Origin: Rhipicephalus microplus | Taxonomy: Eukaryota; Arthropoda; Arachnida; Ixodida; Ixodidae | DNA length: 64,000 bases | Reading direction: 5' to 3' | Assembly: GCF_043290135.1 (NCBI RefSeq) | Contig: NC_134710.1 | Location: forward strand, 134,306,655-134,370,654 | Shown here: in pieces, positions 45,020-57,935 of the stretch | How positions within the stretch are numbered: the stretch's first letter is position 1 | How the letters are laid out: each line of letters begins with the position of its first letter | Translations under genes and position numbers: made by a program | The notes under the pieces: generated by a model | What the model saw: the letters and a program-made list of their open reading frames with translations, nothing else | The model's database searches: none | What the model was told of the DNA's origin: nothing

Positions 45020-47566
45020 TAAAAGATACAAGATGAAGGTAGTACAGGCTTACGCGCCTACATCCAGCCATGATGACGCTTCAGTTGAAAGCTTCTATGA
45101 AGACGTGGAATCGGCAATGAGTAAGGTAAAAACACAGTATACTATAGTGATGGGCGACTTTAATGCAAAGGTAGGGAAGAAGCAGGCTGGAGACCAGGCA
45201 GTAGGAGATTATGGCATCGGTACTAGAAACGCCAGAGGAGAGCTACTAGTAGAATTTGCAGAACACAATAATTTACGGATTTTGAATACCTTCTACCGAA
45301 AACGAGAAAACCGCAAGTGGACATGGAGGAGCCCTAATGGCGAAAATAAGAACGAAATAGACTTTATAATGAGTGCACACCCTGGAATCGTGCAGGATGT
45401 GGAAGTGATTGGCAAGGTACGATGCAGTGACCATAGAATGGTACGGTCTCGAATTCGCCTAGACTTGAAGAAGGAACGACAGAACTTGATACGCAAGAAG
45501 CCAATCAATCAGCTAGCACTGAGAGGGAAAGTACAGGAATTCAGAGTGTCACTGCAGAACAGGTACTCGGCTCTCAGTGAGGAAACCAACCTTAGCGTAG
45601 ATACAATGAATGATAATCTGACGAGTATCATTATGGAGTGTGCAGTGGAAGTTGGAGGCAGGGTAGTTAGACAGGACACTGGCAAGCTTTCACAGGAAAC
45701 GAAGAACCTAATTAAGAAGCGTCAAATCATGAAAGTGTCAAGTACAACAGACAAAATAGAACTGGCAGAGCTTTCGAAGTTGATTAATAGACGTAAAGTA
45801 TGCGATGTAAGAAGGTATAACATGGAGAGAATTGAACACGCTCTGAAAAACGGAGGAAGTGTCAAAGCATTGAAGAGGAAACTTGGGATAGGCAAAAGTC
45901 GGATGTATGCACTAAGGGACAAAGAAGGCAAAATAACTACCAATATGGATAGGATAGTTAAGATAGCGGAGGAGTTTTACAGGGATCTGTACAGTAGCCG
46001 AGACAACCACGACCTTAATACTATAAGAACTAGCAGTAACCCAGATTACACCCCACCAGTAATGATAGAAGAAGTCAGAAAAGCTTTGGAGAGCATGCAA
46101 AGGGGCAAAGCTGCTGGTGATGATCAGGTAACATCAGATCTGCTGAAAGATGGAGGACAGATTGTGTTAGAAAAACTAGCCACCCTGTTTACGAGGTGTC
46201 TCCTGGCGGGAAGAGTACCAGAGTCTTGGAAGAACGCTAACATCATCTTAATACATAAGAAAGGAGATGACAAGGACTTGAAGAATTACAGGCCGATCAG
46301 CTTGCTCTCTGTAGTATACAAGCTATTTACAAAGGTAATTGCTAACAGAGTAAAGAAAACATTAGAATTCAATCAACCAAAGGAACAAGCAGGATTTCGA
46401 ACAGGCTACTCAACAATTGACCACATTCATACTATCAATCAGGTAATAGAGAAATGCTCAGAGTATAACCAACCACTATACATAGCCTTCATAGATTACG
46501 AGAAGGCGTTTGATTCAGTAGAAATATCAGCCGTCATGCAAACACTGCGGAATCAGGGCGTAGATGAAGTATATATAAACATTCTGGAAGAAATCTACAG
46601 GGGATCAACTGCTACCATAGTGCTTCATAGAGAAAGCAACAGAATACCAATCAAGAAGGGTGTAAGGCAGGGGGACACAATTTCCCCACTGCTGTTTACC
46701 GCGTGCTTACAGGAGGTTTTCAGAAGCCTAGAATGGGAACAGTTAGGGATAAGAGTCAATGGAGAATACCTTAGTAACCTGCGCTTCGCCGATGACATTG
46801 CATTGCTGAGTAACTCGGGGGACGAATTGCAACTCATGATTAAGGAGTTAGACAAGGAGAGCAGAAAAGTGGGTCTTAAAATTAATCTGCAGAAAACGAA
46901 AGTAATGTACAACAACCTCGGCAAAGAGCAGCGCTTCGAGATAGGTAATAGTGCACTTGAAGTTGTAAAAGACTATGTCTACTTAGGGCAGGTAATAACC
47001 GCAGAGCCGAACCACGAGATTGAAGTAACTAGAAGAATAAGAATGGGGTGGAGCACATTCGGCAAGCACTCTCAAATTATGACAGGTAGATTGCCACTAT
47101 CCCTCAAGAGGAAGGTATATAACAGCTGTATCTTGCCGGTACTTAGCTACGGAGCAGAAACCTGGAGACTTACAAAGAGGGTTCAGCTTAAATTGAGGAC
47201 GACGCAGCGAGCAATGGAAAGAAAAATGGTAGGTGTAACCTTAAGATACAAGAAGAGAGCAGAGTGGATTAGGGAACAAACGGGGGTTAAGGATATCATA
47301 GCTGAAATCAAGAAGAAGAAATGGACATGGGCAGGGCATGTAGCGCGTAGACAGGATAACCGCTGGTCATTAAGGGTAACTGACTGGATTCCCAGAGAAG
47401 GGAAGCGGGTTAGGGGGAGACAGAAGGTTAGGTGGGCAGATGAGATTAAGAAGTTTGCGGGTATAAATTGGAAGCAGCAAGCACAGGACCGGGTTAACTG
47501 GCGGAACATGGGAGAGGCCTTTGTCCTGCAGTGGACGTAGTCAGGCTGATGATGATGATGATGATT
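45020..47566 (+). mobile_element. RTE-clade LINE copy 1, 5'-truncated
   Basis: It starts abruptly at the sequence corresponding to 59579 of copy 2, next to a TA microsatellite, and ends with the short 3' tail ggctgatgatgatgatgat typical of RTE elements, which have a very short 3' UTR and a microsatellite tail. The reading frame is uninterrupted. About the first 100 codons of the endonuclease are missing. Confidence 0.92.
45033..47540 (+). CDS. RTE-clade LINE endonuclease-reverse transcriptase (N-truncated)
   Basis: 836 codons without a stop from the internal ATG at 45033. The C-terminal half of the APE-type endonuclease comes first: YTIVMGDFNAKVG (catalytic Asp/Asn), KNEIDFIMS, and CSDHRMVRSRI (the catalytic His region SDH). 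The reverse transcriptase follows: KNYRPISLLSVVYKLF, QAGFRTGYST, YIAFIDYEKAFDSV (motif A), GVRQGDTISPLLF (motif B) and LRFADDIALL (motif C, FADD). A C-terminal segment with YLGQVITA, LSYGAETWRL and WAGHVAR is the pattern usual in RTE proteins. It is sense-opposite to USP10. All RT catalytic positions look intact; endonuclease truncation makes the protein unlikely to be autonomous. Confidence 0.9.
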   Translation: MKVVQAYAPTSSHDDASVESFYEDVESAMSKVKTQYTIVMGDFNAKVGKKQAGDQAVGDYGIGTRNARGELLVEFAEHNNLRILNTFYRKRENRKWTWRSPNGENKNEIDFIMSAHPGIVQDVEVIGKVRCSDHRMVRSRIRLDLKKERQNLIRKKPINQLALRGKVQEFRVSLQNRYSALSEETNLSVDTMNDNLTSIIMECAVEVGGRVVRQDTGKLSQETKNLIKKRQIMKVSSTTDKIELAELSKLINRRKVCDVRRYNMERIEHALKNGGSVKALKRKLGIGKSRMYALRDKEGKITTNMDRIVKIAEEFYRDLYSSRDNHDLNTIRTSSNPDYTPPVMIEEVRKALESMQRGKAAGDDQVTSDLLKDGGQIVLEKLATLFTRCLLAGRVPESWKNANIILIHKKGDDKDLKNYRPISLLSVVYKLFTKVIANRVKKTLEFNQPKEQAGFRTGYSTIDHIHTINQVIEKCSEYNQPLYIAFIDYEKAFDSVEISAVMQTLRNQGVDEVYINILEEIYRGSTATIVLHRESNRIPIKKGVRQGDTISPLLFTACLQEVFRSLEWEQLGIRVNGEYLSNLRFADDIALLSNSGDELQLMIKELDKESRKVGLKINLQKTKVMYNNLGKEQRFEIGNSALEVVKDYVYLGQVITAEPNHEIEVTRRIRMGWSTFGKHSQIMTGRLPLSLKRKVYNSCILPVLSYGAETWRLTKRVQLKLRTTQRAMERKMVGVTLRYKKRAEWIREQTGVKDIIAEIKKKKWTWAGHVARRQDNRWSLRVTDWIPREGKRVRGRQKVRWADEIKKFAGINWKQQAQDRVNWRNMGEAFVLQWT

Positions 47567-47629
47567 GAAGGCAAAATCCAGCCGAGACTGTCCATATAAT
47601 TGCTGTCGCAATAATTGTGTAAACTGAAC

Positions 47630-48140
47630 AAGAGCACTGCTATTTCAATAGAAGAATAATTCTATATTACCCCACTGTGAGAAAATGATGAGGTTCCCAT
47701 AAAATTTTGCCACGCCTTGTCAAATCTTTTGACAGACTGCCAATTCGAATGTGGCTTTGCCAAGCTGGTGACCTTAAAATTCGAGATTCGTAAAACCGAA
47801 AAGTAGGGGTGGCACTTTCCATCTCCTCTTTCTTCCCTATTCCCCCTCCCCTTTGTGCAGAATAGCAAACCGGATGCTGCAGTTCTGGCTGACCTCCCTG
47901 CCTTTCTCTCAGTAGGGGTGGCGGGAAAGAAAGAAAGGAAAAAATTTGAAGGACAGCAGAAATGTCATTCACTGCTTCAAATGATCGGCAGTAGCTTTTT
48001 TTAGATGTCACCTATCATACTAGTACCCTTAATTACCTGGCACATACAGAAAGCACAGCTACACAAAGAGTAATTAAACAAAATGTCCCATGTCCCATGC
48101 CAGCGCTAACAGCCCCTTCCAAATCATAAAAATTACACAT
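47630..48140. repeat. Diverged duplicated flank, copy 1
   Basis: Ordered matches with 62139-62500: gagcactgctatttcaat, gaccttaaaatt, ccgaaaagtag-gg-gtgg, ttcaaatgat-g-cagtagct, and agcgctaaca-ccccttcc. Overall similarity is low, so the duplication is old. Confidence 0.7.
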
Positions 48141-49130
48141 CATCTCTCCTACGGGCAACCACAGCGGGATGTGAAAGCATCACAAGGTGTGGGTGTGTTG
48201 CGCATCGATATCTTGTTTCGTTTCACTTTGCAACACAACCCAATAGAAGTATGAAAGAGTACTGAAAAGGGAGATGTCCCTTATACATTCCTATGCTGCG
48301 ACGCCACGTTCAGTTTCTCGAGCATAACTCTGCTTCATGGCAGTGGCACTAGCACTGCTCATGGCACTAGCATGGCACTAGCAGTGGCACTAGCACGTTG
48401 TTCATGGCGTTTCGCACACCGTTGTACACAAACGGAATGACGGAAGCATAGTGAACTTGCACTTGTTCAGTAAGTGTAAAGAATTTTATCAGCTTATAGT
48501 TAGCACCACCCACCTGTTGAGCCGTGGTTAACGAAAGTGGCTAGTGACTAGCCTGTTAGCGAGTCTGTGCAACGAGAGTGTGTGAATGTCCATGTGACAG
48601 TGCAGTGGGTGAGCGTGAAAGAGTGCGTTGATTCACTGGAGTTTCAGAGTAATACACTTCCAACCTTGCAGGCTTTCACTAATGCTTTCAGTATACTTTG
48701 TAAACACCAGGCAGAACTATTGAACAGGTTAATTAAAAAATTAATTTGAAAAATGGTTGCATTTATAAACAAGATGAATGCACAGCCGAGACTCAATAAA
48801 TGCACGAATGCTTGTGCCTGTCAAAGTAAAATGGTAACCAACGAATGACACCCACGTTCAACAAGCTGACAGCAGTTTAGAAGAACTTGTTGGACAAGTT
48901 GGTGCATCTCAACACACGAAACTGTACAACTTCTCCCGCACTGCACTTTACGCATATCAAGTTGCACAGCTAGTATTTTTGTGTTATGATGCTGACAGCA
49001 GCTTGTGCTTCCATTCATTCACCAGATGCGAGCCACTTCGTGCACTCACACTGTACGACTAAAGCATAGATCATGTACTAATTTTTACTTCATTCTGTGC
49101 TCGCACATAACAGCACTGACAAGCGTGGCT
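48141..49130 (+). other. USP10 intron with dispersed duplication copy 2
   Basis: 48500-48640 matches 40048-40215 (gagagtgtgtga, catgtgacagtgcagtggg). A block near 48340-48400 repeats ggcactagca three times. No gene. Confidence 0.5.
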
Positions 49131-49145
49131 AACAAAGCATTGCCA

Positions 49146-49377
49146 GGCCCGCTGCGGTGGTCTAGTGGCTAAGGTACTCGGCTGCTGACCCCCGCAGGTC
49201 GCGGGTTCAAATCGCGGCGGTGGAAGCTGCATCTTCGATGGAGGCGGAAATGTTGTAGGCCCATATGCTCAGATTTGGGTGCACATTAAAGAACCCCAGG
49301 TGGTCGGAATTTCCGGAGCCCTCTACTACGGCGTCTCTCATTATCATATGGTGGTTTCGGAACCCCACATATCAATC
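49146..49377 (+). mobile_element. Full-length tRNA-derived SINE with 15-bp target duplication
   Basis: It starts ggcccgctgcggtggtctag (A box) and continues ggtcgcgggttcaaatcg (B box), aggcggaaatgttgtaggcc, ttaaagaaccccaggtggtc and tcatatggtggtttcg, ending in an ATCA-type tail. It is flanked by aacaaagcattgcca at 49131-49145 and 49378-49392. It is the best-preserved copy and defines the family here; it resembles the Ruka-type SINEs described from ixodid ticks. Confidence 0.95.
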
Positions 49378-49439
49378 AACAAAGCATTGCCAAATGCAGC
49401 TGTAATATGTGCAAATGTATGATAACTCCATTAGAAAAA

Positions 49440-49625
49440 TATCTGGGGCGCACTGACCTCGCACAATACTGACAGACTGACAATCGCATGTGCACTGACA
49501 TTGCACAATACACGGGCCTCTGCCATTTCGTCTCAATCGAAATGAGACTGCAGCAGCCGGGATCAAACCTGCGACCTTCAGGTCAACAGCCAAGCACCAT
49601 AGCCACTGATCCACTCAACGGACTA
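49440..49625 (-). mobile_element. tRNA-derived SINE (gcgaaatgc subtype), minus strand
   Basis: In minus sense: A box tggatcagtggctatggtgc, B box ggtcgcaggtttgatcccgg, then catttcgattgagacgaaat and ggcccgtgtattgtgcaatg. A related copy is at 5.9 kb. No clear target duplication. Confidence 0.8.
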
Positions 49626-50149
49626 CGACATGATAAGTTTAGAACACAGTAAAACCTTGTTAAAACAAGTGGTTTATAACAAACTAATGAATATAACAAA
49701 GCAACTGTAATTTTTATAGACACCCATGTATTTAAAACCTCATTTTAAAGAAGCAAGAATTTCCTCACGAAGGATATAACGAAAAATTTTTTGTCCACAA
49801 CGAGCATTTACCGATCATGTTAGTATACGTCAACTCAATATCTTATAGCGTGCGACGGTTTACATCTCATCATGGCTGTGGCAATTCAAAACTAGTGCCT
49901 TGCGCTCCCCGGGAGCCGCCTGCCAACACGCGCGTGGGTGCAAGTTCTCCTGCTGCGCCCACACAGCAATTTACGCGAGCGTGTCCATCAGCTGCCAGCC
50001 TCTCCTCTCCTGTAATTCGCTGATCTGCCCGCACATCCGCTCACCTTCTCCTCTTCAGCTCCACGCCGTGACGCTGGAGATTGTGGTTTTGTTCTTTGTC
50101 GTTCTCTGTGGAGAACAACACCTCCTCCATCAGTTTCCACCGCTAGACA

Positions 50150-52482
<2,333 letters not shown>

Positions 52483-54316
52483 TCTACCAGCTCCATTGTC
52501 AGAAATGATCTCTAACAGCACATCATCCTCAGTGCCATCAAGTGTGTTCGAGATGGAGCACTTTTTGAACACGAGGTAAACGAGCGCATCAGGAATGCAG
52601 GCCCAAGCCTCGACTATGCACGAGCACAGCATCGCTGGTGAGGCCCGTTTCAGCCGTACAGCAGGGGTCACTTCTGGTTCTCCGGACCTCCCCCACTTCG
52701 TGTACAGGCGCTTGACATGGTCCTTAAATGGCTTATTAAGGCCCACATCAAGCGACTGGAGCTGTGATGTGATCCCGGGAGCTCGGTGCGGGAGTCGTGC
52801 AGCAGTTGCTTCATGGAATCGGTCAGGTGACACAGAAACCCGTCGAGCACAAGCATCGACGGGAGCCCCAGCAGTGCTCCGGGCCGTCGATACCCCACGA
52901 ACTTTATCCAGTCAAGCACTAGTGATTCATCTATCCAACCCTTGTCCTGGCAGCAAACAACTTTTTAAGGACTTCTCCCAGTTCAGCACAGTCTTTTGTT
53001 TGAACAACCAGTAAGGTGGTAACGTGCGACCGCCTGAAGTGCAGGACAACATTACACACACCAGTGTTCTTTCGTTTCCAGTCAATCGCACGATAACTTG
53101 CCTACCGTATTTACTCGATTCTATCGCCCTATTGATTGTAACATGCACCCAGTTTCCACGACGGAAAAAAAGTACATCTATTGTAACGTGCACCTATTTT
53201 TCTCGTTGGCCTGCCTGATCACACCACTCGGGAAAACGACTCTTTTCGGGAGCGCCTTCCATTTAAATATCAGGTACGGGGGAAGCTTGTGCCCATCTGT
53301 TGTGCAGCAGGGCATTGCCGTCACTCTAGTTTTTTCGTGGCCCGATGTCAGCACGCGAGCTTGCTTCGCCCCCTTCTCCTTGACGGTTGTGGTGCCAGGT
53401 TTGTGGTGCCAGGTATGTTGAAGCAAAGAGGCGTCTGATCGGCATTCCCGATTTGCTCAAGCAGGTAGCCATTGTTGTGCCGCAAGTTTAAGACGAACCT
53501 CTGAAAACCGAGAAGCTTTTCTTCGTACTCCTTCGGCAACTTTTCGCACATGCTCTTTTGCCTTCAGAGGGAAAAGCCTTTCCTTTTCATAAAGTTAGTT
53601 AGCCAGCACCTGCTCGTTTTGAACTGGCTCCACGTTAGCCCCTTTTCTAGGGTTAACGGCATAGCCCGCACTTGGAGCAGTTCTGTCGTGCCGCTCGCTG
53701 CTCAAGCACATACTCGGCAAGCAGCTCTTCGATTTGCAGAAACCGACCCTGCTGTGGCCCCATGAAGCCTTTACGTGAAGCTTTGCTGTCGACAATCTTC
53801 TGCTTTTGTTTCCGCCAGTCCCGCACGGACGTTTTGGGAACTCTAGATGACCACGATGCGACCCAATTTCCGTTCGTTTCTGCACACGCGATGACTTTTC
53901 TTTTAAAGCGGCATCGTGGTGCACTCGTCGAGTTTTTGGAGTCGGCCCTTCCATGCCGTCGATGTTAATGCACTACAAGATGACGAACCCCTCAGCACAC
54001 AAACGACGTGCTGCACATGGAAAACACATTGGCAGAAATGGCCGACGCGCCATGCCGACGCACGTAGGGGGCAGCCATTTTAGAAATGCCAATGGCAACA
54101 GAATGACCGTATTAATTTTTTTTTTCGTACTTGATTCTAATGTGCATGCGATTTATGAACTCCCTTACCCGAAAAAAAGGTGCGCGTTAGAGTAATTACA
54201 GTAGAGCTTTTCTATGCACCGTCAGCGCCGAGGGCATATCCAGGCAGATCAGCGTTTGATCCCCGTTGCCGATCTGACAGAGCTGAAATGGGACAGCCTT
54301 TCGCAACTCAATCACA
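52483..54316 (-). pseudogene. pogo/Tigger transposase relic B, split by element A
   Basis: Minus-strand fragments in order: QIGNGDQTLICLDMPS (first catalytic Asp) at 54290-54240; then, beyond the insertion, VIVRLTGNERTLVCVML and GGRTLPPYWLFKQKT (53100-53000); MLVLDGFLCHLTDSMKQL (second Asp, about 52850); QLQSLDVGLNKPFKDHVK (third Asp, about 52760); and FKKCSISNTLDGTEDDVL (52570). All three catalytic acids remain, but the frame is broken several times. The N-terminal half is missing: just upstream lies element C. The relic belongs to the Tigger subfamily with DVGLNKPFK after the third Asp, different from P. Confidence 0.85.
53105..54201 (-). mobile_element. pogo element A nested in B, TA target duplication
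   Basis: Bordered by TA (53103-53104 and 54202-54203). The ends are ccgtatttactcgattc and (reverse complement) ctgtaattactctaacgcg. Minus-strand coding runs from about 53950: RRVHHDAALKEK, with other-frame motifs RDWRKQKQKIVDSKAS and KGFMGPQQGRFLQIEELLAE (helix-turn-helix and the following PQQGRFLQ block). It continues through NGYLLEQIGNADQTPLCF (53460) to KGAKQARVLTSGHEKTRV and HKLPPYLIFKWKALPK (53300). The element ends before the second catalytic Asp, so it is internally deleted. Confidence 0.85.
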
Positions 54317-54318
54317 TA

Positions 54319-55343
54319 CTGTATTTACTCGTGTAATCCTCGCACTTGTATAGTTCTCACACCCTCCCCCATATTTTTTTTTGCCGGGCATTTATTGCAT
54401 CCCGAAAATTGCAGCCGAAATGTCGTATGCACCTTCAAACCACTGATGATGATGATAGCACACAAAAGCCTGGCATTATCTCTTGAGCATTATGCGAGCT
54501 ATCAACGCACAGAGCTCAAAGGCAAGCCAAGCCAAAGTGGCTAGTGTGCGTTGTGGAGTACTCGTGTATGCTGTGTCCATTCGGTGGTTACGTTACGGGG
54601 TGATACGGAAGCTTCACGGCTGCTTTCAAGTTGGAAGTGATTGATCATGCACTAAACAGCCGCAACAGAGCCACCGGTGGGCACTTTAAAGGCAACGAGT
54701 TTTGTGTTTGCTATTGGTGATGACAGCACGGGCAGCTGAAAGCCACCAAGGCGCCCTGGGCATTCAGTGTGCCTAACACTGGATAGTAAAATGGATAGTA
54801 AAACTTTATTTATTCGGAAAATAACTGCAGACAATTGGATATTAATATGGCCATGAGCCCAAGGTTGATGTCGTATGCCACTCTCGTGACGAACGCTAAT
54901 GCTACACTCGCATGCTTTGCATAAGGTATTCCAAAACTTTACTAAATGCTTGCAGCTTTTGTGCCTCAAATAAATCTAGTCGTGTATTGAACCTGTGGTT
55001 TCATAATTGAAATAAGTCTTTATGAATAATTCTCAAAGCTTGTAGTTAGTTGTAGAATACAGATTTGCAATCACTTCGTTTCACCCCAAATCTTGATTTG
55101 GGGGGAACCACCATATATGATTATGAGAGACGCCGTAGTGGAGGGCTCCGGAAATTTCGACCACCTGGAGTTCTTTAACGGGCATCCAAACCTGATCATG
55201 CGGGCCTACAACATTTCCGCCTCCATCGGAAATGCAGCCGCCGCAGCCGGGATCCCCCCAAATCTTCCTCGCGTAATTCTCGCATCCCCCAACTTTTCAT
55301 CGATCTATCTGAGAAAAAGGTGCAAGGATTATGTGAGTAAATA
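54319..55343 (+). mobile_element. pogo element C
   Basis: The left end TA|ctgtatttactcgtgtaatc and the right end gattatgtgagtaaatacag (55326-55346) are inverted repeats. Plus-strand codons at 54610-54780 give FKLEVIDHALNSRNRATGGH and QLKATKAPWAFSVPNT, a pogo helix-turn-helix. The rest of the gene is absent. It resembles the minus-strand element at 41.6-43.0 kb. The right end overlaps the TACAG that starts element D, so its exact border is uncertain. Confidence 0.7.
55095..55255 (-). mobile_element. 5'-truncated SINE in element C, with target duplication
   Basis: Minus-strand SINE body (gagggctccggaaatttcga; gcctccatcggaaatgcagc) flanked by ccccaaatctt at 55084-55094 and 55256-55266. The tRNA-like head is cut at ccgggat. 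Confidence 0.88.
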
Positions 55344-55599
55344 CAGTCAAACCTCGTTATAACGTATAGGATATAATGAAATAATGTATACAACAAAGTA
55401 AATGAAATTCCCCTTGAAAACTCCACTGAGAACCATGCATTTTAAACCTTTTTGTAACGAACTGAAATTGGCCGGTAAATGGATATAACGAACTAAATTA
55501 GCCTATCAAAAAAATGACCGACGTGTGTTTAAGTAATGCGTGTTCTGCGAAGTTTGACGCTCGTTCTCGTTAACAGGATATTAACAGTGAGATGTGCAG

Positions 55600-56278
55600 T
55601 CCGCTGCTACCGCACAAAGTCTGCGAGTTGTCGTTCTACATAAGGAAATGCTCCGTTTTTTGGTCCGCAAAAACTTTTTTTCTGGCTCCTGTAAGCAAGA
55701 AGGGTTTGATTGATTTGTGGGGTTTAACGTCCCAAAACCACCATACGATTATGAGAGATGCCGTAGTGGAGGGCTCCGGAAATTTCGACCACCTGGGGTT
55801 CTTTAACATGCACCCAAATCTGGGTACACGGGCCTACGACATTTACGCCTCCATCGGAAATGCAGCCGCCGCAGCCGGGATTTGAACCCGCGACCTGTGG
55901 GTCAGAAGCCGAGTACCTTAGCCACTAGACCACCGCGGCGGGGCCAGCAAGAAGGGTGTCCTTCTGCTTCCACCAATCGCGAATGCTCTGCTCGATAACT
56001 CCCAGCTGCCGCTCTGTGGCACAGTTGCTAATGGTTTCAGCAGCAGCAACAACTTTCCTTTTAAAACAGCCGAGTACTGCCTGCACAGTGCTCATGTGAC
56101 GTAAAATTACAGGAGCAAAGTCGTGGACGTCGTATGGGCATAAAATTGAAACAAAGGCCACTGACCACTGTTGCACACGTGGGTCTGTAAGACTAATGCT
56201 TGCTACCGCTGCGAACACTACACTTAGCGCAGAACCACGTAAACACCTGATGATGATGCCAAAATCCTTAGGACGCAC
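55600..56278 (-). pseudogene. pogo transposase N-terminal relic of element D, split by a SINE
   Basis: Minus-strand frame: FKRKVVAAAETISNCATERQ, then IRDWWKQKDTLLA (pogo helix-turn-helix). After the SINE it continues in another frame with SFCGPKNGAFPYVERQLADF, the block that normally follows in Tigger-like proteins, then a stop. The DDE domain is absent. Confidence 0.85.
55706..55945 (-). mobile_element. Full-length SINE inserted in element D, 12-bp target duplication
   Basis: Minus-strand copy of the 49.1-kb family with both pol III boxes (complement of gggatttgaacccgcgacct and gtaccttagccactagacca). It is flanked by agcaagaagggt at 55694-55705 and 55946-55957. It interrupts the transposase relic exactly between two adjoining conserved blocks. 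Confidence 0.95.
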
Positions 56279-56585
56279 ATATAGTATGAGGTCAAAATTT
56301 CGTACCCTAAAATCTAGAAAAAGAAAAAAAGAACCAGGCTATATGGGGGCTTTTTTTGCCAATTTTGCTTGCCTTTTTTTTTGCCATCTTTGCCATTTTG
56401 CCAGTTTTTTGCCTTCGGACAGCCATTTTTCTCTGTGCGGCAGGCTGCTTTGATATCGGTGGTGAGTACATTCTTTCTGGCTGGCTAACTGTCGGTAGAA
56501 ATGAATATAGGCTATAACCAACTAATGGTTATAATGAAGTGACACTTCAACTTCATTATAACGAAGTTTGACTGTATTGTCCAAG

Positions 56586-56697
56586 CCAGCCAGCTGAGAG
56601 AACTGAGAGTAAGTGACAAAAATACTTAAGGAAGACACTTCCCAGCCAGCTGAGAGAACTGAGAGTAAGTGACAAAAATACTTGTGGAAGACTCACT
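56586..56697. repeat. 56-bp tandem duplication next to the USP10 donor
   Basis: Two near-identical units (ccagccagctgagagaactg, then agagtaagtgacaaaaatac) with period 56. The second unit ends at the exon border. Confidence 0.93.
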
Positions 56698-57213
56698 TCC
56701 AAGCCTGACGTCAACAGACTCTGGTACAGATGACCCGCATGGTCGCACTTCATCCTCACAGTTACTGCCAAAGGGCACAAGTGGCAGCAGCTTGCTTGCT
56801 CCTTCCACTTCACCCGAGCCTTTCTTGAATAGGTCAGCCCAGCAGCGCCTGGCTGATCCAGACCCATTCACTACAGGAGGTTCAGCACACGACTCTTCAA
56901 CTGTGGTCACAGCTCGAGCTTGCTCAACAGGCACAGGAGGTTGCTCAACAACAGGCACAGCTACTTCAGGCACATCAGTGGGAAAAGAGGTTGCCAAAGG
57001 AGACGCAGGTTTGGCAATCTCATGCATTGCTTCATCTGCCTCACTGGGAACACTACTGGCCAAAAACTCTCCTGGTTCCACATCACCCACAGCTGGTTCC
57101 ACATCGCCCACAACTGGTTCCACATCACCCACAACTGGTTCCACATTATCCACAACTGCTGGAAGCGTTTCACTGGTGCTGGTGGTCACTGGGCTTGCCA
57201 CTTCTTCTTTGGA
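56697..57213 (-). CDS. USP10: USP10 exon: disordered N-terminal region
   Basis: A 517-nt minus-strand exon (172 codons plus one base). The acceptor is a pyrimidine-rich tract ending ttttttatatcag; the donor is GTGAGT at 56696-56691. It encodes an acidic, Val/Pro/Ser-rich segment starting SKEEVASPVTT. Four 7-residue repeats (VEPVVGD type) lie near its start, and SARRCWADLFKKGSGEVE near its end; the last corresponds to the WASLF-type motif before the catalytic domain of USP10. The single leftover A matches the GG that opens the Cys-box exon. The assignment rests on the short WADLF motif, gene order and phase, so it is less certain than the catalytic exons. The PAM2/G3BP-binding N-terminus would lie upstream and was not found. 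Confidence 0.72.
57073..57156 (-). repeat. 21-bp minisatellite in the USP10 exon
   Basis: Four units of tggttccacatcacccacaac with few substitutions, in frame, encoding the VEPVVGD-type repeats. Confidence 0.95.
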
Positions 57214-57935
57214 CTGATATAAAAAACAAAATAGAATGCAAAGTAAAAAAATCAGCTTCAAATGGGCATATTAAAAATAGTTGCTATAACTCCCCTTCCC
57301 CTCAAGTTATTCCAATGTAGTAATTAGGCACAAAAACGTCACTTCATAGTAAAGGTTTCTGAGCAACCAATAAAGACTGCACTACATGACGAATATTTTA
57401 AAACTAGCACAATAAAAGCAACAGAAGTTTTCTATAGACCAAGAGCCACTACAGGGGTGCGACAGCTGATATATATTTTGGAGAAATTTTAGAAGTAGCA
57501 AAATATTACTTTTGGAGCACTAAAATCCAAATTTACAGCAGGTTATGGGAACCCCCCCCCCACCACAGATTTTTAATCCATGAAATACCAAATTTAAAGC
57601 AGTATAAAAAGGCGGCTTACATTTAGAAAAAAATATGTATGAAGTATGTATGAAATGTATGAAATATGTATGTATGTATGAAATACGTATGAAAAAAATA
57701 TGTATGAAAAAAATATGTATGGTAATGGAGCCACGGGAGCGGCCGCGTCAGCAGCACGTGTAGGTGAGCTCTGCACATATCTGCCTATAACTTTAGCAAT
57801 TTTGGTTCTAGGAGGTTCAGAGTGGTGTCTATTTGTTCGTGAAGATACAAGGGGTTCAACCGCTACAAATACTATTATTACAAACGAAAATTTTAAATTT
57901 TAGGAGCGGAAAACAGTGTGAATCTGTGAAAACAA
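57214..57935. other. USP10 upstream intron with low-complexity repeats
   Basis: 57478-57605 matches the tttggagca repeat at 44.1 kb. 57630-57720 is a degenerate tatgtatgaa repeat. No upstream USP10 exon is recognised. Confidence 0.5.

Larger units (their letters stand above)
55344..56574 (-). mobile_element. pogo element D with both TIRs and TA borders
   Basis: Ends cagtcaaacctcgttataac at the left and (reverse complement) cagtcaaacttcgttataat at the right, each bordered by TA (55342-55343, 56575-56576). The gene is on the minus strand. The 1.23 kb includes a 240-bp SINE insertion, so the element is an internally deleted derivative of about 1 kb. Confidence 0.92.

Noticed and set aside
44701..45031. 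Tyr/Ile-repeat ORFs on the minus strand
   Set aside because: Translation of (TA)n microsatellites.
56669..57222. Plus-strand ORF of 182 codons
   Set aside because: Antisense shadow of the USP10 exon; the minus strand has the splice signals and the in-frame heptads.
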